A stretch of 21,269 nucleotides of DNA. It comes from Acidaminococcaceae bacterium (lineage in GTDB: Bacteria; Bacillota; Negativicutes; Acidaminococcales; Acidaminococcaceae). The notes beneath the pieces are model-generated. The model had not been told where the DNA came from. It worked only from the letters and a program-made list of their open reading frames with translations, and searched no databases. Location: positions 1 to 21,269 of the forward strand of contig JALCSJ010000012.1 in NCBI GenBank assembly GCA_022653215.1, given 5' to 3'. A program made the translations under genes and the position numbers. Shown here piece after piece: positions 8,082 to 15,202 of the stretch; position 1 is the first letter of the stretch, and each line of letters opens with the position of its first letter.

Positions 8082-8912
8082 ATGCTAGTAAGTTCAGAAA
8101 AAATGCTTCAGGATGCCTTAATAAACCATTATGCCATTCCTTCCCCTGATTTCGTTGATTCCAATTCGGCGAGAGTTTTTGTCAAAACAGCCCAAGAGCT
8201 TAAATGCCCCATTATTCTCAGTTTTGCCGAGGTCCATTTGGAACAGCTGAGTGTCAAGGAAGCAGCTAATCTAGGGAAATTTTATGCCAATCAGGCAGAA
8301 GTACCGGTAGCTTTGCACTTGGACCATGGAGTTCATATGGACGTGATTAAAGAAGCTATTGCCCAAGGCTTTACTTCTGTAATGATAGATGCTTCTTCCT
8401 TAGATATAGGAGAAAATATACGCCGCACCAAAGAAGTAACTGAGTACGCTCACAGCCACCATGTGCCTGTCGAAGCCGAACTTGGTCATGTGGGTTCTGA
8501 GGAAGAAGGCGGCCCTCATGCTGTTTCAAAAAACATCTATACAGAAGTAAATCAGGCTATCCGGTTTGTTAAAGAAACCGGTGTTGATTCTTTGGCTGTA
8601 TCCATCGGTACTTCTCATGGTAAATATAAAGGAACACCCCAGCTGAATTTTGAGCGTTTGTTAGAATTGCATAAGGCTTTAACTGTGCCTTTAGTACTGC
8701 ATGGCGGTTCCGGTACCGGTGATGCCAACTTAGGGAGATGTGCTCTGGGCGGTATTACTAAGGTTAATCTTTACACTGATTTTATTACAGCAGCGATAAA
8801 TTATGTTTACAGTGAGAAACCGACTAATTGGCTGAAGCTTTTACAAACAGGAGATAAAGCTATGGCAACTGTTTTGCAGCATTATTATAAAGTATTAGGT
8901 TGTGCACATTAG
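8082..8912 (+). CDS. Class II (zinc) fructose/tagatose-bisphosphate aldolase-family protein
   Basis: The 276-aa product is a cytosolic class II aldolase-fold protein of normal length for the GatY/KbaY/FbaA-type family. Visible active-site elements are HLDHG with catalytic Asp81 and zinc-ligand His82, VEAELGHVGSEE (about 130-141), IGTSHGKYKG with His178, LVLHGGSGTGD with His206, and KVNLYTDF. The usual AFN stretch near the N-terminus is replaced by SPDF, a possible sign of changed substrate. ATG 8082 is chosen because AAGGAGG (8067-8073) lies 8 bases upstream; a TTG at 8055 is in frame but lacks support. It leads an operon with DhaL- and DhaK-like kinase genes, so it probably cleaves or forms a phosphorylated short ketose, with dihydroxyacetone phosphate as one product. 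True FBP aldolase activity is possible but not favoured by the context. Confidence 0.85.
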   Translation: MLVSSEKMLQDALINHYAIPSPDFVDSNSARVFVKTAQELKCPIILSFAEVHLEQLSVKEAANLGKFYANQAEVPVALHLDHGVHMDVIKEAIAQGFTSVMIDASSLDIGENIRRTKEVTEYAHSHHVPVEAELGHVGSEEEGGPHAVSKNIYTEVNQAIRFVKETGVDSLAVSIGTSHGKYKGTPQLNFERLLELHKALTVPLVLHGGSGTGDANLGRCALGGITKVNLYTDFITAAINYVYSEKPTNWLKLLQTGDKAMATVLQHYYKVLGCAH

Positions 8913-8957
8913 AAGCAAATTGCCAATGTAGATATTATAAAAAAAGAGGTAAAAACA

Positions 8958-9563
8958 ATGAAAAAAGAAGAGCTTGTTGCCAGATTAGTTCATGCCAGCG
9001 ATGAAGTTCTGCAGGCAGAACCTGAATTAACAGAGATTGATGCTAAATTCGGAGATGCAGATCACGGTCTGACCATGGCCAAAATTGCCAAAGCCATTCG
9101 CAATGGGGCAATCTCATCTCATGGCAATATCAAAGGCATGCTGGATGATGTAGCAACCGGCGTGATGATGTTAAACGGTGGCAGTGCAGTGCCGCTGTGG
9201 AATACCTGGCTGGATGGTTTGCAAGATGGTGCGCCTGATGAAGATACCGTAGATGCAAATGGTCTTAAAGCCATGTTTTCTACTGCTTATGATGCCCTTG
9301 AAGATATTTCCGGAGCTAAAGTTGGCGATAAAACCATGATGGATGCCCTGATTCCAGCTACCGAAGCTATTACTAAAGGTACCGGTGATGAAGGATCACT
9401 GCTAGCTAAAGCCGCAGAAGCGGCAGAACAAGGAGCAGAAGCAACAAAGGCTTTTGTGTCAAAATACGGAAGAGCGAAAAGCTATGGTGAAAAAACCATT
9501 GGCACTCCTGATGCAGGCGCTGTTTCCATGGCACGTTTTTTCCGTGGCTTGGCAAAAAAATAG
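8958..9563 (+). CDS. DhaL-like dihydroxyacetone kinase nucleotide-binding subunit
   Basis: The 201-aa product matches DhaL (the DAK2/DhaL domain) in length and motifs. TEIDAKFGDADHGLTM carries the three aspartates (28, 33, 35) that bind Mg and nucleotide. GDKTMMDALIPA and KSYGEKTIGTPDAGAVS near the C-terminus are also family signatures. The phosphate-contacting loop is changed: the usual GGASGPL reads GGSAVPL. In the PTS-type enzyme DhaL holds ADP rephosphorylated by DhaM; in ATP-type enzymes the fused domain binds ATP. No DhaM lies in the window, so the phosphoryl source is unknown. GAGG in the 44-base gap before the ATG is the likely ribosome site. It partners the DhaK-like subunit directly downstream. 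Confidence 0.85.
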   Translation: MKKEELVARLVHASDEVLQAEPELTEIDAKFGDADHGLTMAKIAKAIRNGAISSHGNIKGMLDDVATGVMMLNGGSAVPLWNTWLDGLQDGAPDEDTVDANGLKAMFSTAYDALEDISGAKVGDKTMMDALIPATEAITKGTGDEGSLLAKAAEAAEQGAEATKAFVSKYGRAKSYGEKTIGTPDAGAVSMARFFRGLAKK

Positions 9564-9602
9564 TATTAGAAGTCTTTAAATTTTACGGAGGTGGAGAAAA
9601 AA

Positions 9603-10598
9603 ATGATGAAAAAATTTATCAACAATCCTGAAACGGTTACAGATGAAATGTTGGCTGGGTTTGCTTTGGCCTTTTCAGATGTGGTAGAAGTTCACGGACA
9701 CATCATCACCAGCAAAGACCTGAAAAACGCAGATCGTGTTACCCTTGTCACTTATGGGGGAACAGGCCATGAACCTGCTCAAAAGGGTTTTGTAGGCAAA
9801 GGGATGCTGGATATTCAGGTAGATGGTGACATTTTTGCCTCTCCCAATGGTGCTTTGGTTTTTGAAGCTATGAAAGAAGCTGATAAAGGTCATGGCGTTT
9901 TGCTTTTGACCTTGAATTATGCAGGTGACCAATTAGCAGGTAAAATGGCTATGAAATTAGCTAAAAAAGCCGGGATGCACGTTCTCCAAGTTGTTTCCGG
10001 TGAAGAAATTAAATATGATCCTAAAGGTGAAGATAATAAGCGTGGCTTGGCAGGTGCCATTCCCATGTACCATGTGGCAGCAGCAGCAGCCAGAGCCGGT
10101 AAATCCCTGGAAGAAGTTGCAGCTATAGCCCAGCGCTATGCTGATAACATGGCTTCTATCACCATTAAATCAACAGATGCTACCCATCCCCAAAACGGTA
10201 TGTCCTTTGGTAATCTGGGGGAAACAGACCAAATGGAAATCGGTGCAGGCCAGCATGGTGAAGGGGGCGGTGTGCGTGTGAAAATGATGTCCTCTAAAGA
10301 CACTGTAGCAGCAGTTGCCCCGAAACTTGTTGAACATCTTGGTCTGAAAAAAGGCGACCGGGCCTTTGTTATGATTAATGGCTGCGGTGCTACCACAATG
10401 ATGGAAATGCTTGTTTTATACAAAGATACTGTGGCATATTTAAACAAATTAGGTGTTGAAGTTGTAGCAAATATGGTGGGTGAAATCCTGACAGTACAAG
10501 AAGCTGCCGGTTTTCAGATGAATATTGCTAAATGGGACGATGAAATGCTTAAATTATGGAAGACACCGGCTCATACACCTGTATTTTTCCATGAATAG
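9603..10598 (+). CDS. DhaK-like dihydroxyacetone/ketose kinase substrate-binding subunit
   Basis: The 331-aa product is a DhaK-family subunit, which binds its ketone substrate covalently through a histidine. By direct count the residues known from E. coli DhaK fall at identical positions: His56 in YGGTGHEP, Asp109 in NYAGD and His218 in GQHGEGG. FVGKGML and VDGDIFASP are also family hallmarks. It differs from typical DhaK in YGGTGHEP (usually GGGSGHEP) and GQHGEGG (usually GIHGEPG). ATG 9603 is chosen because GGAGGTG (9587-9593) ends 9 bases before it; a GTG at 9591 lies inside that ribosome site, and ATG 9606 is possible. Gene order here is L-K, without DhaM. The substrate may be dihydroxyacetone or a C4 ketose such as erythrulose; the sequence does not decide. 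Confidence 0.87.
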   Translation: MMKKFINNPETVTDEMLAGFALAFSDVVEVHGHIITSKDLKNADRVTLVTYGGTGHEPAQKGFVGKGMLDIQVDGDIFASPNGALVFEAMKEADKGHGVLLLTLNYAGDQLAGKMAMKLAKKAGMHVLQVVSGEEIKYDPKGEDNKRGLAGAIPMYHVAAAAARAGKSLEEVAAIAQRYADNMASITIKSTDATHPQNGMSFGNLGETDQMEIGAGQHGEGGGVRVKMMSSKDTVAAVAPKLVEHLGLKKGDRAFVMINGCGATTMMEMLVLYKDTVAYLNKLGVEVVANMVGEILTVQEAAGFQMNIAKWDDEMLKLWKTPAHTPVFFHE

Positions 10599-10607
10599 GA
10601 GGATATT

Positions 10608-10934
10608 ATGACTGCTGAATATATGCATATAGGAATTCCTGTGGTAAATAAAAAACCCCATATGATTTATAATGAATGGGGTCATTTCTGGGTTAACGAG
10701 AAAACTGATGCCTATGATTATAAGATTGAATATCTGAAATTTGAAGAAGGCAGTCCTTTCCCGGAAATTCTCTCCAAGCAGCCTCATGTGGCCTATAAGG
10801 TTGATAATTTAGACCCTTATGTAAAGGATGCAGACAGAGTAATTTTTGGTCCGGAAAAATTAGGGGACAAAGTGCGTCTGGCTTTTGTAGTTAAAGATGA
10901 TGCTATTATTGAGCTTTACGAAGAAAAAGCATAA
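10608..10934 (+). CDS. Small VOC/glyoxalase-fold metalloprotein, last gene of the kinase operon
   Basis: The 108-aa product looks like a single vicinal-oxygen-chelate (glyoxalase-like) protein. It opens with YMHIGIPV, has PHVAYKVDNLD in the second half and ends with IIELYEEK. The four positions that bind metal in this fold appear as His7, Glu41, His60 and Glu102. An AGGAGG overlapping the end of the DhaK gene serves its ATG, and only 9 bases separate the genes, so they are co-translated. VOC enzymes include isomerases, epimerases, lyases and glyoxalases. Next to an aldolase and a ketose kinase, isomerisation of the sugar phosphate or detoxification of a methylglyoxal-type product is plausible, but this is inference. 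One VOC protomer of this size would be expected to dimerise. Confidence 0.65.
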   Translation: MTAEYMHIGIPVVNKKPHMIYNEWGHFWVNEKTDAYDYKIEYLKFEEGSPFPEILSKQPHVAYKVDNLDPYVKDADRVIFGPEKLGDKVRLAFVVKDDAIIELYEEKA

Positions 10935-10945
10935 ATACAAAAAAG

Positions 10946-10990
10946 GGCTGTAACACAATGACTTTTTGTCATTACGTTACAGCCTCCTCT
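10946..10990. terminator. Bidirectional terminator between convergent operons (palindrome family copy C)
   Basis: Arms 10946-10962 (GGCTGTAACACAATGAC) and 10968-10984 pair over 17 positions with two adjacent mismatches around a 5-base loop. CTCTTTTTTT follows on plus, and TTTTTTG follows on minus. It serves the ends of the VOC gene (10934) and the second cheC (10995). Its stem is the same sequence as the hairpins near 1.05 and 7.94 kb. Confidence 0.8.
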
Positions 10991-10994
10991 TTTT

Positions 10995-11633
10995 TTACAT
11001 CATTGAATCTACCAAAACTTGGAGGGAAGAGTCGTCAGGGAAAATCACAATGTTTCCCTGACATGTATATGTATTCTTGGTTTCCTTACCTTGAACCATA
11101 AAACTAGTATTTATACAAATACAGTTTTTAGGATTAACATACATTTTTTCGATGGGATAAGCAATTAAAGCATCTACAATATCCACACCTACCATAACCG
11201 GTGTGAGATAGATGCGTAATCCTGTGTAACTGCTAATAGCGGTCATATATGATGCGGCCATAATATTTGCCACTTCTTTAATTGCCGATAAGCTCTCTTC
11301 ATTTTTCAGCATCTGCTCATCAGTGTATTGGGTTCCGGTAAGTTTGTTAACCAGGTCTTTCATGAATTTCTGGTCAATAAGTACAAGAACCACTCCCCCT
11401 AAATTTTCCCCCAGACGCATTACGATGCCCATGGATAATTTTCCATGATAACTTTTCACTAATTTTCTTATATCAGTTTTCGTCGGCATGATGACCGGTG
11501 TTTGAATAGTAATACGTTCGTCAATCATTTTGCTAAGGGCAGTAGTAGCTTTTCCTATACCTACATTGCTTAACTCATATAGAGCATCAGCCACGTCGGG
11601 GTTTAACTGATTATCCTTTTGAAATGGCTTCAT
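10995..11633 (-). CDS. cheC: CheC-family CheY-P phosphatase (second copy), last gene of the che operon
   Basis: The 212-aa product is a CheC-type phosphatase that removes phosphate from CheY. Both catalytic E-x2-N motifs are intact: Glu20/Asn23 in ELSNVGIGKA and Glu120/Asn123 in KEVANIMAASYM. It is the same length as the other CheC (14564-15202), with motifs at identical residue numbers, so the two are clear paralogues. ATG 11633 has AGGA 9 bases upstream and lies 4 bases after the cheY stop; a longer in-frame start at 11690 would overlap cheY and extend past the aligned N-terminus of the paralogue. Position next to cheY suggests this copy is its phosphatase. Transcription ends at the adjacent hairpin. 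Confidence 0.88.
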   Translation of the reverse strand: MKPFQKDNQLNPDVADALYELSNVGIGKATTALSKMIDERITIQTPVIMPTKTDIRKLVKSYHGKLSMGIVMRLGENLGGVVLVLIDQKFMKDLVNKLTGTQYTDEQMLKNEESLSAIKEVANIMAASYMTAISSYTGLRIYLTPVMVGVDIVDALIAYPIEKMYVNPKNCICINTSFMVQGKETKNTYTCQGNIVIFPDDSSLQVLVDSMM

Positions 11634-11637
11634 AATA

Positions 11638-12039
11638 TTATTTCCTTTCATCCGGTTTTGCTTCCGGACTAGCAGGTTCTTCCAGGACAAATTTTACCAC
11701 TTGAAGCAGTTCCTGCTCCTCAAAAGGTTTAGTAATAAAATTTTTAGCACCCAATTTCAAGGCATCTGCAATAATCAATGTCTGACCAATAGCCGAGTTC
11801 ATAATAATCTTAGCTTGGGGAGCAATTTGCAAAAGGTCCTTTAATAAGGTCAAATCAGAATTGTCAGGCAAAGTGATATCCAAAATAGTAAGGTCCGGTT
11901 TTTCCTCGGCAAATACTTTTTTAGTATCAGCAGCATTAGCAGTTTCGATAATATTATCGTAACCACCATTTGCTAGAGCCTTTTTCACCAGTGTGCGGGC
12001 AAATTTCGCATCATCCACGATTAAAATTTTTTCATTCAT
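11638..12039 (-). CDS. cheY: CheY-like single-domain response regulator
   Basis: The 133-aa product is a stand-alone receiver. Acidic pair Asp9/Asp10 (LIVDD), phospho-acceptor Asp54 (LDITLPD), a serine in MNSAIGQ in the switch position and the lysine in ITKPF are all present. A short basic/acidic tail (PEAKPDERK) follows the domain. Phosphorylated by CheA, it would act on the flagellar switch or another motility machine; no such machine is encoded here. GGGGGAGG precedes its ATG in the 18-base gap after mcp. Confidence 0.88.
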   Translation of the reverse strand: MNEKILIVDDAKFARTLVKKALANGGYDNIIETANAADTKKVFAEEKPDLTILDITLPDNSDLTLLKDLLQIAPQAKIIMNSAIGQTLIIADALKLGAKNFITKPFEEQELLQVVKFVLEEPASPEAKPDERK

Positions 12040-12057
12040 AATATTTCCTCCCCCAAT

Positions 12058-14070
12058 TTATTTGCTATTTATATTATGATCAGTGATTCTATCATCTGCT
12101 TGTTTAACTTTAAATCCTGCGGAAAGTTCTTTGAGGACTTCTGCCTGTGCTGACAATTCTTCGCTGCTGGCCGCAAATTCTTCTGCTGTGGCAGCTGTGC
12201 CTTCAATAACGGAAGAAATCTGAGACAAAGTGTTTTCCACATCTTCCAGGGACCCGGAAATATTCTTTACGGAATCAATGGTATAACCCACTACTTTATT
12301 GCCTCTATCCACTGACTGCAAAATATGGGTAATCAACTGGTCGGTAGCTTTGGCTTCCTGTTTGCATTTCTCAGAAAGTTCCCGTATTTCCGAAGCAATT
12401 ACAGAGAAACCTTTCCCGTATTCCCCGGCATGGGTTGCTTCTACAGCAGCATTCAGAGCCAGCATACCACTTTCGGAAGAAACCTGTTCTATTACACCGG
12501 AAATTTTTCTTATCTCTCCCAGTCGTTGTTCAATACCTGACATAGCAATAGTCAGTTTATCTGCCAAGGTTGGTGCCTGCTCAATACGTTTTTCATTAGC
12601 CTCTATAGAATTATCTTCTGCATCATCCAACTGTTGTTCTTCCATATTGGCAATTTCTTTGGCATGCTGAGAAAGTTCCCGAACCGTATTGTGCAGTGCT
12701 TCTACAGAGCTGGCTTGTTCTGAAGCTCCCTGAGCCAGGCTGGTGGAGCCATCGGCAATCTGTGCAGAGCCCCTGGATACCTCAGCAGAAGTCTGAGCTA
12801 TGTGATTTACCAAATCGCTTAATTTGGCAATACTTAGTTCTGTTGACTCCTTTAACTGAGTGAAATCACCGGGATAATGTCCCGTAAGTTTAACATCCAA
12901 ATTTCCTGCCGCCATGGAACTTAATGCGGTGTTAATAGAATCAATAATAGTATGCAATTCCTTTAACAAATTAATAACAGAATAAGTCAGTCTGGTAACT
13001 TCATCATGTCCCTTATCCGGTTCTATATCTTCTCGCAAATCTCCTTCTGACAGCCTTTCCAGCCGATTGGTAATGAAAGAGATACGAGTAGTAATGGGAT
13101 GAATGACTAAATATACTGCTACTCCTGCCAGGCAAAGAAGAATGATGGCCACGATAGCTGATGCTGTTGTGGCTTCTTTCGTAGCCCCCATGAATTCGTT
13201 TTCATCAGCTGTAACAGCCAAAGTCCAATTTTTCGTTCCTGCTATAGTTTGAAAAGCACAAAGACGTTTCCCATCATATTCATATTCAATATAGCCACTG
13301 TTTCTTTCATGGACCGTATCAAGCATGGCATTTAAGCTAGGGTAAGAAGGATTGTGTCTAATATCAATAAATGTTTCCCCATTATAGCGCATCTTTTCAT
13401 CCTGGTGAGCAATACAAATACCCTGATTATCTACGATAAAAGTACGTCCGCTATTGCCTACTTTTGTATCTGTCATTATTTTAGATAAATTATCTGCTTT
13501 TGCCTTACAAATAAGAATACCTATTTTATTTTGCTGAGTATCTTTAATCGGAACCGTAAAGTTTATAACATTGCAGTCTAGTGTGGAATCTAAAGAAACA
13601 TCAGAAATATATTCCTCTTTCCCTTCTACGGCTATTTGCTTGTAGTAATTATAATTAGCTCTGCTAATATCAGCATGTTGTAAATTTCTTGTATAACCTT
13701 TGTTGTCCACGATATACATATAGTCAAAATCATAACGATTAGAGAAATCTTCCATGGCTTTGTCCAGCATAACCAAATCTTCTTCTTGATAAGGTCTTGT
13801 GATATTCTCGGCATATCTCATTCCTATAGTGGTGGAAATAGACTTAGCCAAAATTATTTTATTATGGAGATAATCTTTTGTTCTATCTGCGGCGATTTGG
13901 GCGGTTTCCTGCATTGACAATTCCAAGGCATTTTTGGTAGAACTTCTAATATAATGGACGCTGAGGCTTGTTAAAATTAAGCACAATGAAGTTAAAACTA
14001 TGACTGCCGAAACATAAATTTTGGTCTGAATAGACCAATGTTTTCCGTGAATACCCTTTTTCTTATCCAT
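12058..14070 (-). CDS. Methyl-accepting chemotaxis protein with dCache sensor and atypical signalling tip
   Basis: The 670-aa receptor has a TM helix (about 17-39), a long extracellular dCache-like sensor (about 40-298; note FDYMYIVDNKGYT and GRTFIVDNQG), a second TM (about 300-322), a HAMP segment and a cytoplasmic coiled coil. ATG 14070 is chosen because AAGGGG (14086-14081) is 10 bases upstream; TTG 14100 would lie deeper in cheD. It overlaps the cheD end by 8 bases. The tip near residue 540 keeps MLALNAAVEA and HAGEYGKGF, but the usual QTN-L lead-in reads SESG-M and the usual AAR reads ATH. Counted against Tsr, the helix after the tip is about 21 residues (three heptads) shorter. There is no CheR-tethering pentapeptide. 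As the only receptor in the operon, it probably feeds this CheA. Confidence 0.88.
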   Translation of the reverse strand: MDKKKGIHGKHWSIQTKIYVSAVIVLTSLCLILTSLSVHYIRSSTKNALELSMQETAQIAADRTKDYLHNKIILAKSISTTIGMRYAENITRPYQEEDLVMLDKAMEDFSNRYDFDYMYIVDNKGYTRNLQHADISRANYNYYKQIAVEGKEEYISDVSLDSTLDCNVINFTVPIKDTQQNKIGILICKAKADNLSKIMTDTKVGNSGRTFIVDNQGICIAHQDEKMRYNGETFIDIRHNPSYPSLNAMLDTVHERNSGYIEYEYDGKRLCAFQTIAGTKNWTLAVTADENEFMGATKEATTASAIVAIILLCLAGVAVYLVIHPITTRISFITNRLERLSEGDLREDIEPDKGHDEVTRLTYSVINLLKELHTIIDSINTALSSMAAGNLDVKLTGHYPGDFTQLKESTELSIAKLSDLVNHIAQTSAEVSRGSAQIADGSTSLAQGASEQASSVEALHNTVRELSQHAKEIANMEEQQLDDAEDNSIEANEKRIEQAPTLADKLTIAMSGIEQRLGEIRKISGVIEQVSSESGMLALNAAVEATHAGEYGKGFSVIASEIRELSEKCKQEAKATDQLITHILQSVDRGNKVVGYTIDSVKNISGSLEDVENTLSQISSVIEGTAATAEEFAASSEELSAQAEVLKELSAGFKVKQADDRITDHNINSK

Positions 14071-14554
14071 AAACCATCCGCCCCTTCTCCTTTGTTGCAA
14101 CCATCATGATTCCCTTGCTGCAATCAAACTCTACTGTTCGTGCTTGATTACCACCTATATCAGAAAAAACAATATGAATGCCATAATCTTGTAAAGCCTT
14201 GTCTACCGCCTCAATGTTCAGTGCCCCAATATTATTAGTAGGTGCTATCTGTTGAAAATGAAACATACATGCTCCCCCGGCCTGATAAGCTTCTAAATCT
14301 TCTGCACAGGAGTGTGGCTCTTTAAGGATTCCTTCCAGGAGAATTTTCACAGCCTGATTGGCATATTTTCCCGGCAAAGCAGTTTGTTGTATACCCGATG
14401 GTGGCTCAGGCAAGAAAACATGTGCTATCCCACTATAGCCTGTACGCCTATTCCGTACTACCAAAGCTAGACAGGAGCCAATCCCGGGGCATATTAAAAT
14501 TTTCTTATTAGCATAGACTATCTGTCCAATACCAACAAAAATCTTTTCTTCCAT
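14063..14554 (-). CDS. cheD: CheD receptor glutamine deamidase
   Basis: The 163-aa product is CheD, which deamidates receptor glutamines and binds CheC in Bacillus and Thermotoga. Catalytic Cys28 (PGIGSC) and His45 (GIAHVFLP) are present. The third residue of the Thermotoga-type triad is normally a threonine six residues before the cysteine; here that position is Cys22. PSGIQQTALPGKYA and the FSDIGGNQART segment near the C-terminus are also typical. It starts 9 bases after cheC and overlaps mcp by 8 bases, so it sits between its binding partner and its substrate. Confidence 0.9.
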   Translation of the reverse strand: MEEKIFVGIGQIVYANKKILICPGIGSCLALVVRNRRTGYSGIAHVFLPEPPSGIQQTALPGKYANQAVKILLEGILKEPHSCAEDLEAYQAGGACMFHFQQIAPTNNIGALNIEAVDKALQDYGIHIVFSDIGGNQARTVEFDCSKGIMMVATKEKGRMVYG

Positions 14555-14563
14555 TATATCCCC

Positions 14564-15202
14564 CTATAAGCCCATTGCTTCTATAAGTTTGTGGGCAGAT
14601 TCCTCATCCGGTAAAATCAACATACGTCCCTCATGATGTTCAGCTTTTTCTTTACCTGTTTCCGCATAAAAACAACTGTCGATACAAATAACGTTTTCAC
14701 CGCTCATAGACATTTCTGCCAAAGGATAGGAAAGTAAGGCCGCCGCCATGTCAACACCCACCATGGTTGGTGTCAGGTAAATACGCAATCCCGTATATTC
14801 TCCTATAGCATTCATATAGGAAGCAGCCATCATATTGGCCATTTCCTGAACAATAGAAAGGGCTAATTCATCCTCTGTAAGCTGTTGAGGAGTGTACCGT
14901 ACTCCTGTTATTTTTTCTTCCATGTCAAGTACGCAATCCACATCTATCAGAATCAGAACCATACCACCAAGATTATTGGTTAGCCGCATTAAAATTCCCA
15001 CCATCAGGCGTTCCGGCTCAATATCAGCCACTAAATTAAGATTATTTTGCAAGGAAAGCACTCTGGGCGTATGCAATATAACCCGCTTACCCAAAAGATC
15101 CCCCAAAATTTTTGCTGCCTTCCCTACTCCCACATTCCCTAATTCACTTAGCACATCTGTAGCATCCGTATTAATCTCTTGATTATCATGAAACAGTTTC
15201 AT
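14564..15202 (-). CDS. cheC: CheC-family CheY-P phosphatase (first copy)
   Basis: The 212-aa product is a CheC phosphatase with two intact E-x2-N sites: Glu20/Asn23 (ELGNVGVGKA) and Glu120/Asn123 (QEMANMMAASYM). GGGGGAC lies before the ATG, and the start overlaps the end of cheA by 17 bases. Directly before cheD, it is in the usual cheC-cheD order, where CheD binding stimulates CheC. It is a paralogue of the gene at 10995-11633, with identical length and motif spacing. Confidence 0.9.
   Translation of the reverse strand: MKLFHDNQEINTDATDVLSELGNVGVGKAAKILGDLLGKRVILHTPRVLSLQNNLNLVADIEPERLMVGILMRLTNNLGGMVLILIDVDCVLDMEEKITGVRYTPQQLTEDELALSIVQEMANMMAASYMNAIGEYTGLRIYLTPTMVGVDMAAALLSYPLAEMSMSGENVICIDSCFYAETGKEKAEHHEGRMLILPDEESAHKLIEAMGL

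Noticed and set aside
9591..9602. GTG start at 9591 for the DhaK-like protein
   Set aside because: The GTG is part of the GGAGGTG ribosome site of ATG 9603.
11634..11690. Longer start at 11690 for the second cheC
   Set aside because: It would overlap cheY by about 50 bases, and the paralogue aligns residue by residue from ATG 11633.
12299..12670. Plus-strand open frame antisense to the receptor
   Set aside because: No family resemblance and no ribosome site; it mirrors the coiled-coil codons of the receptor.
14071..14100. TTG start at 14100 for the receptor
   Set aside because: The added residues are arginine-rich ribosome-site sequence; ATG 14070 has AAGGGG 10 bases upstream.
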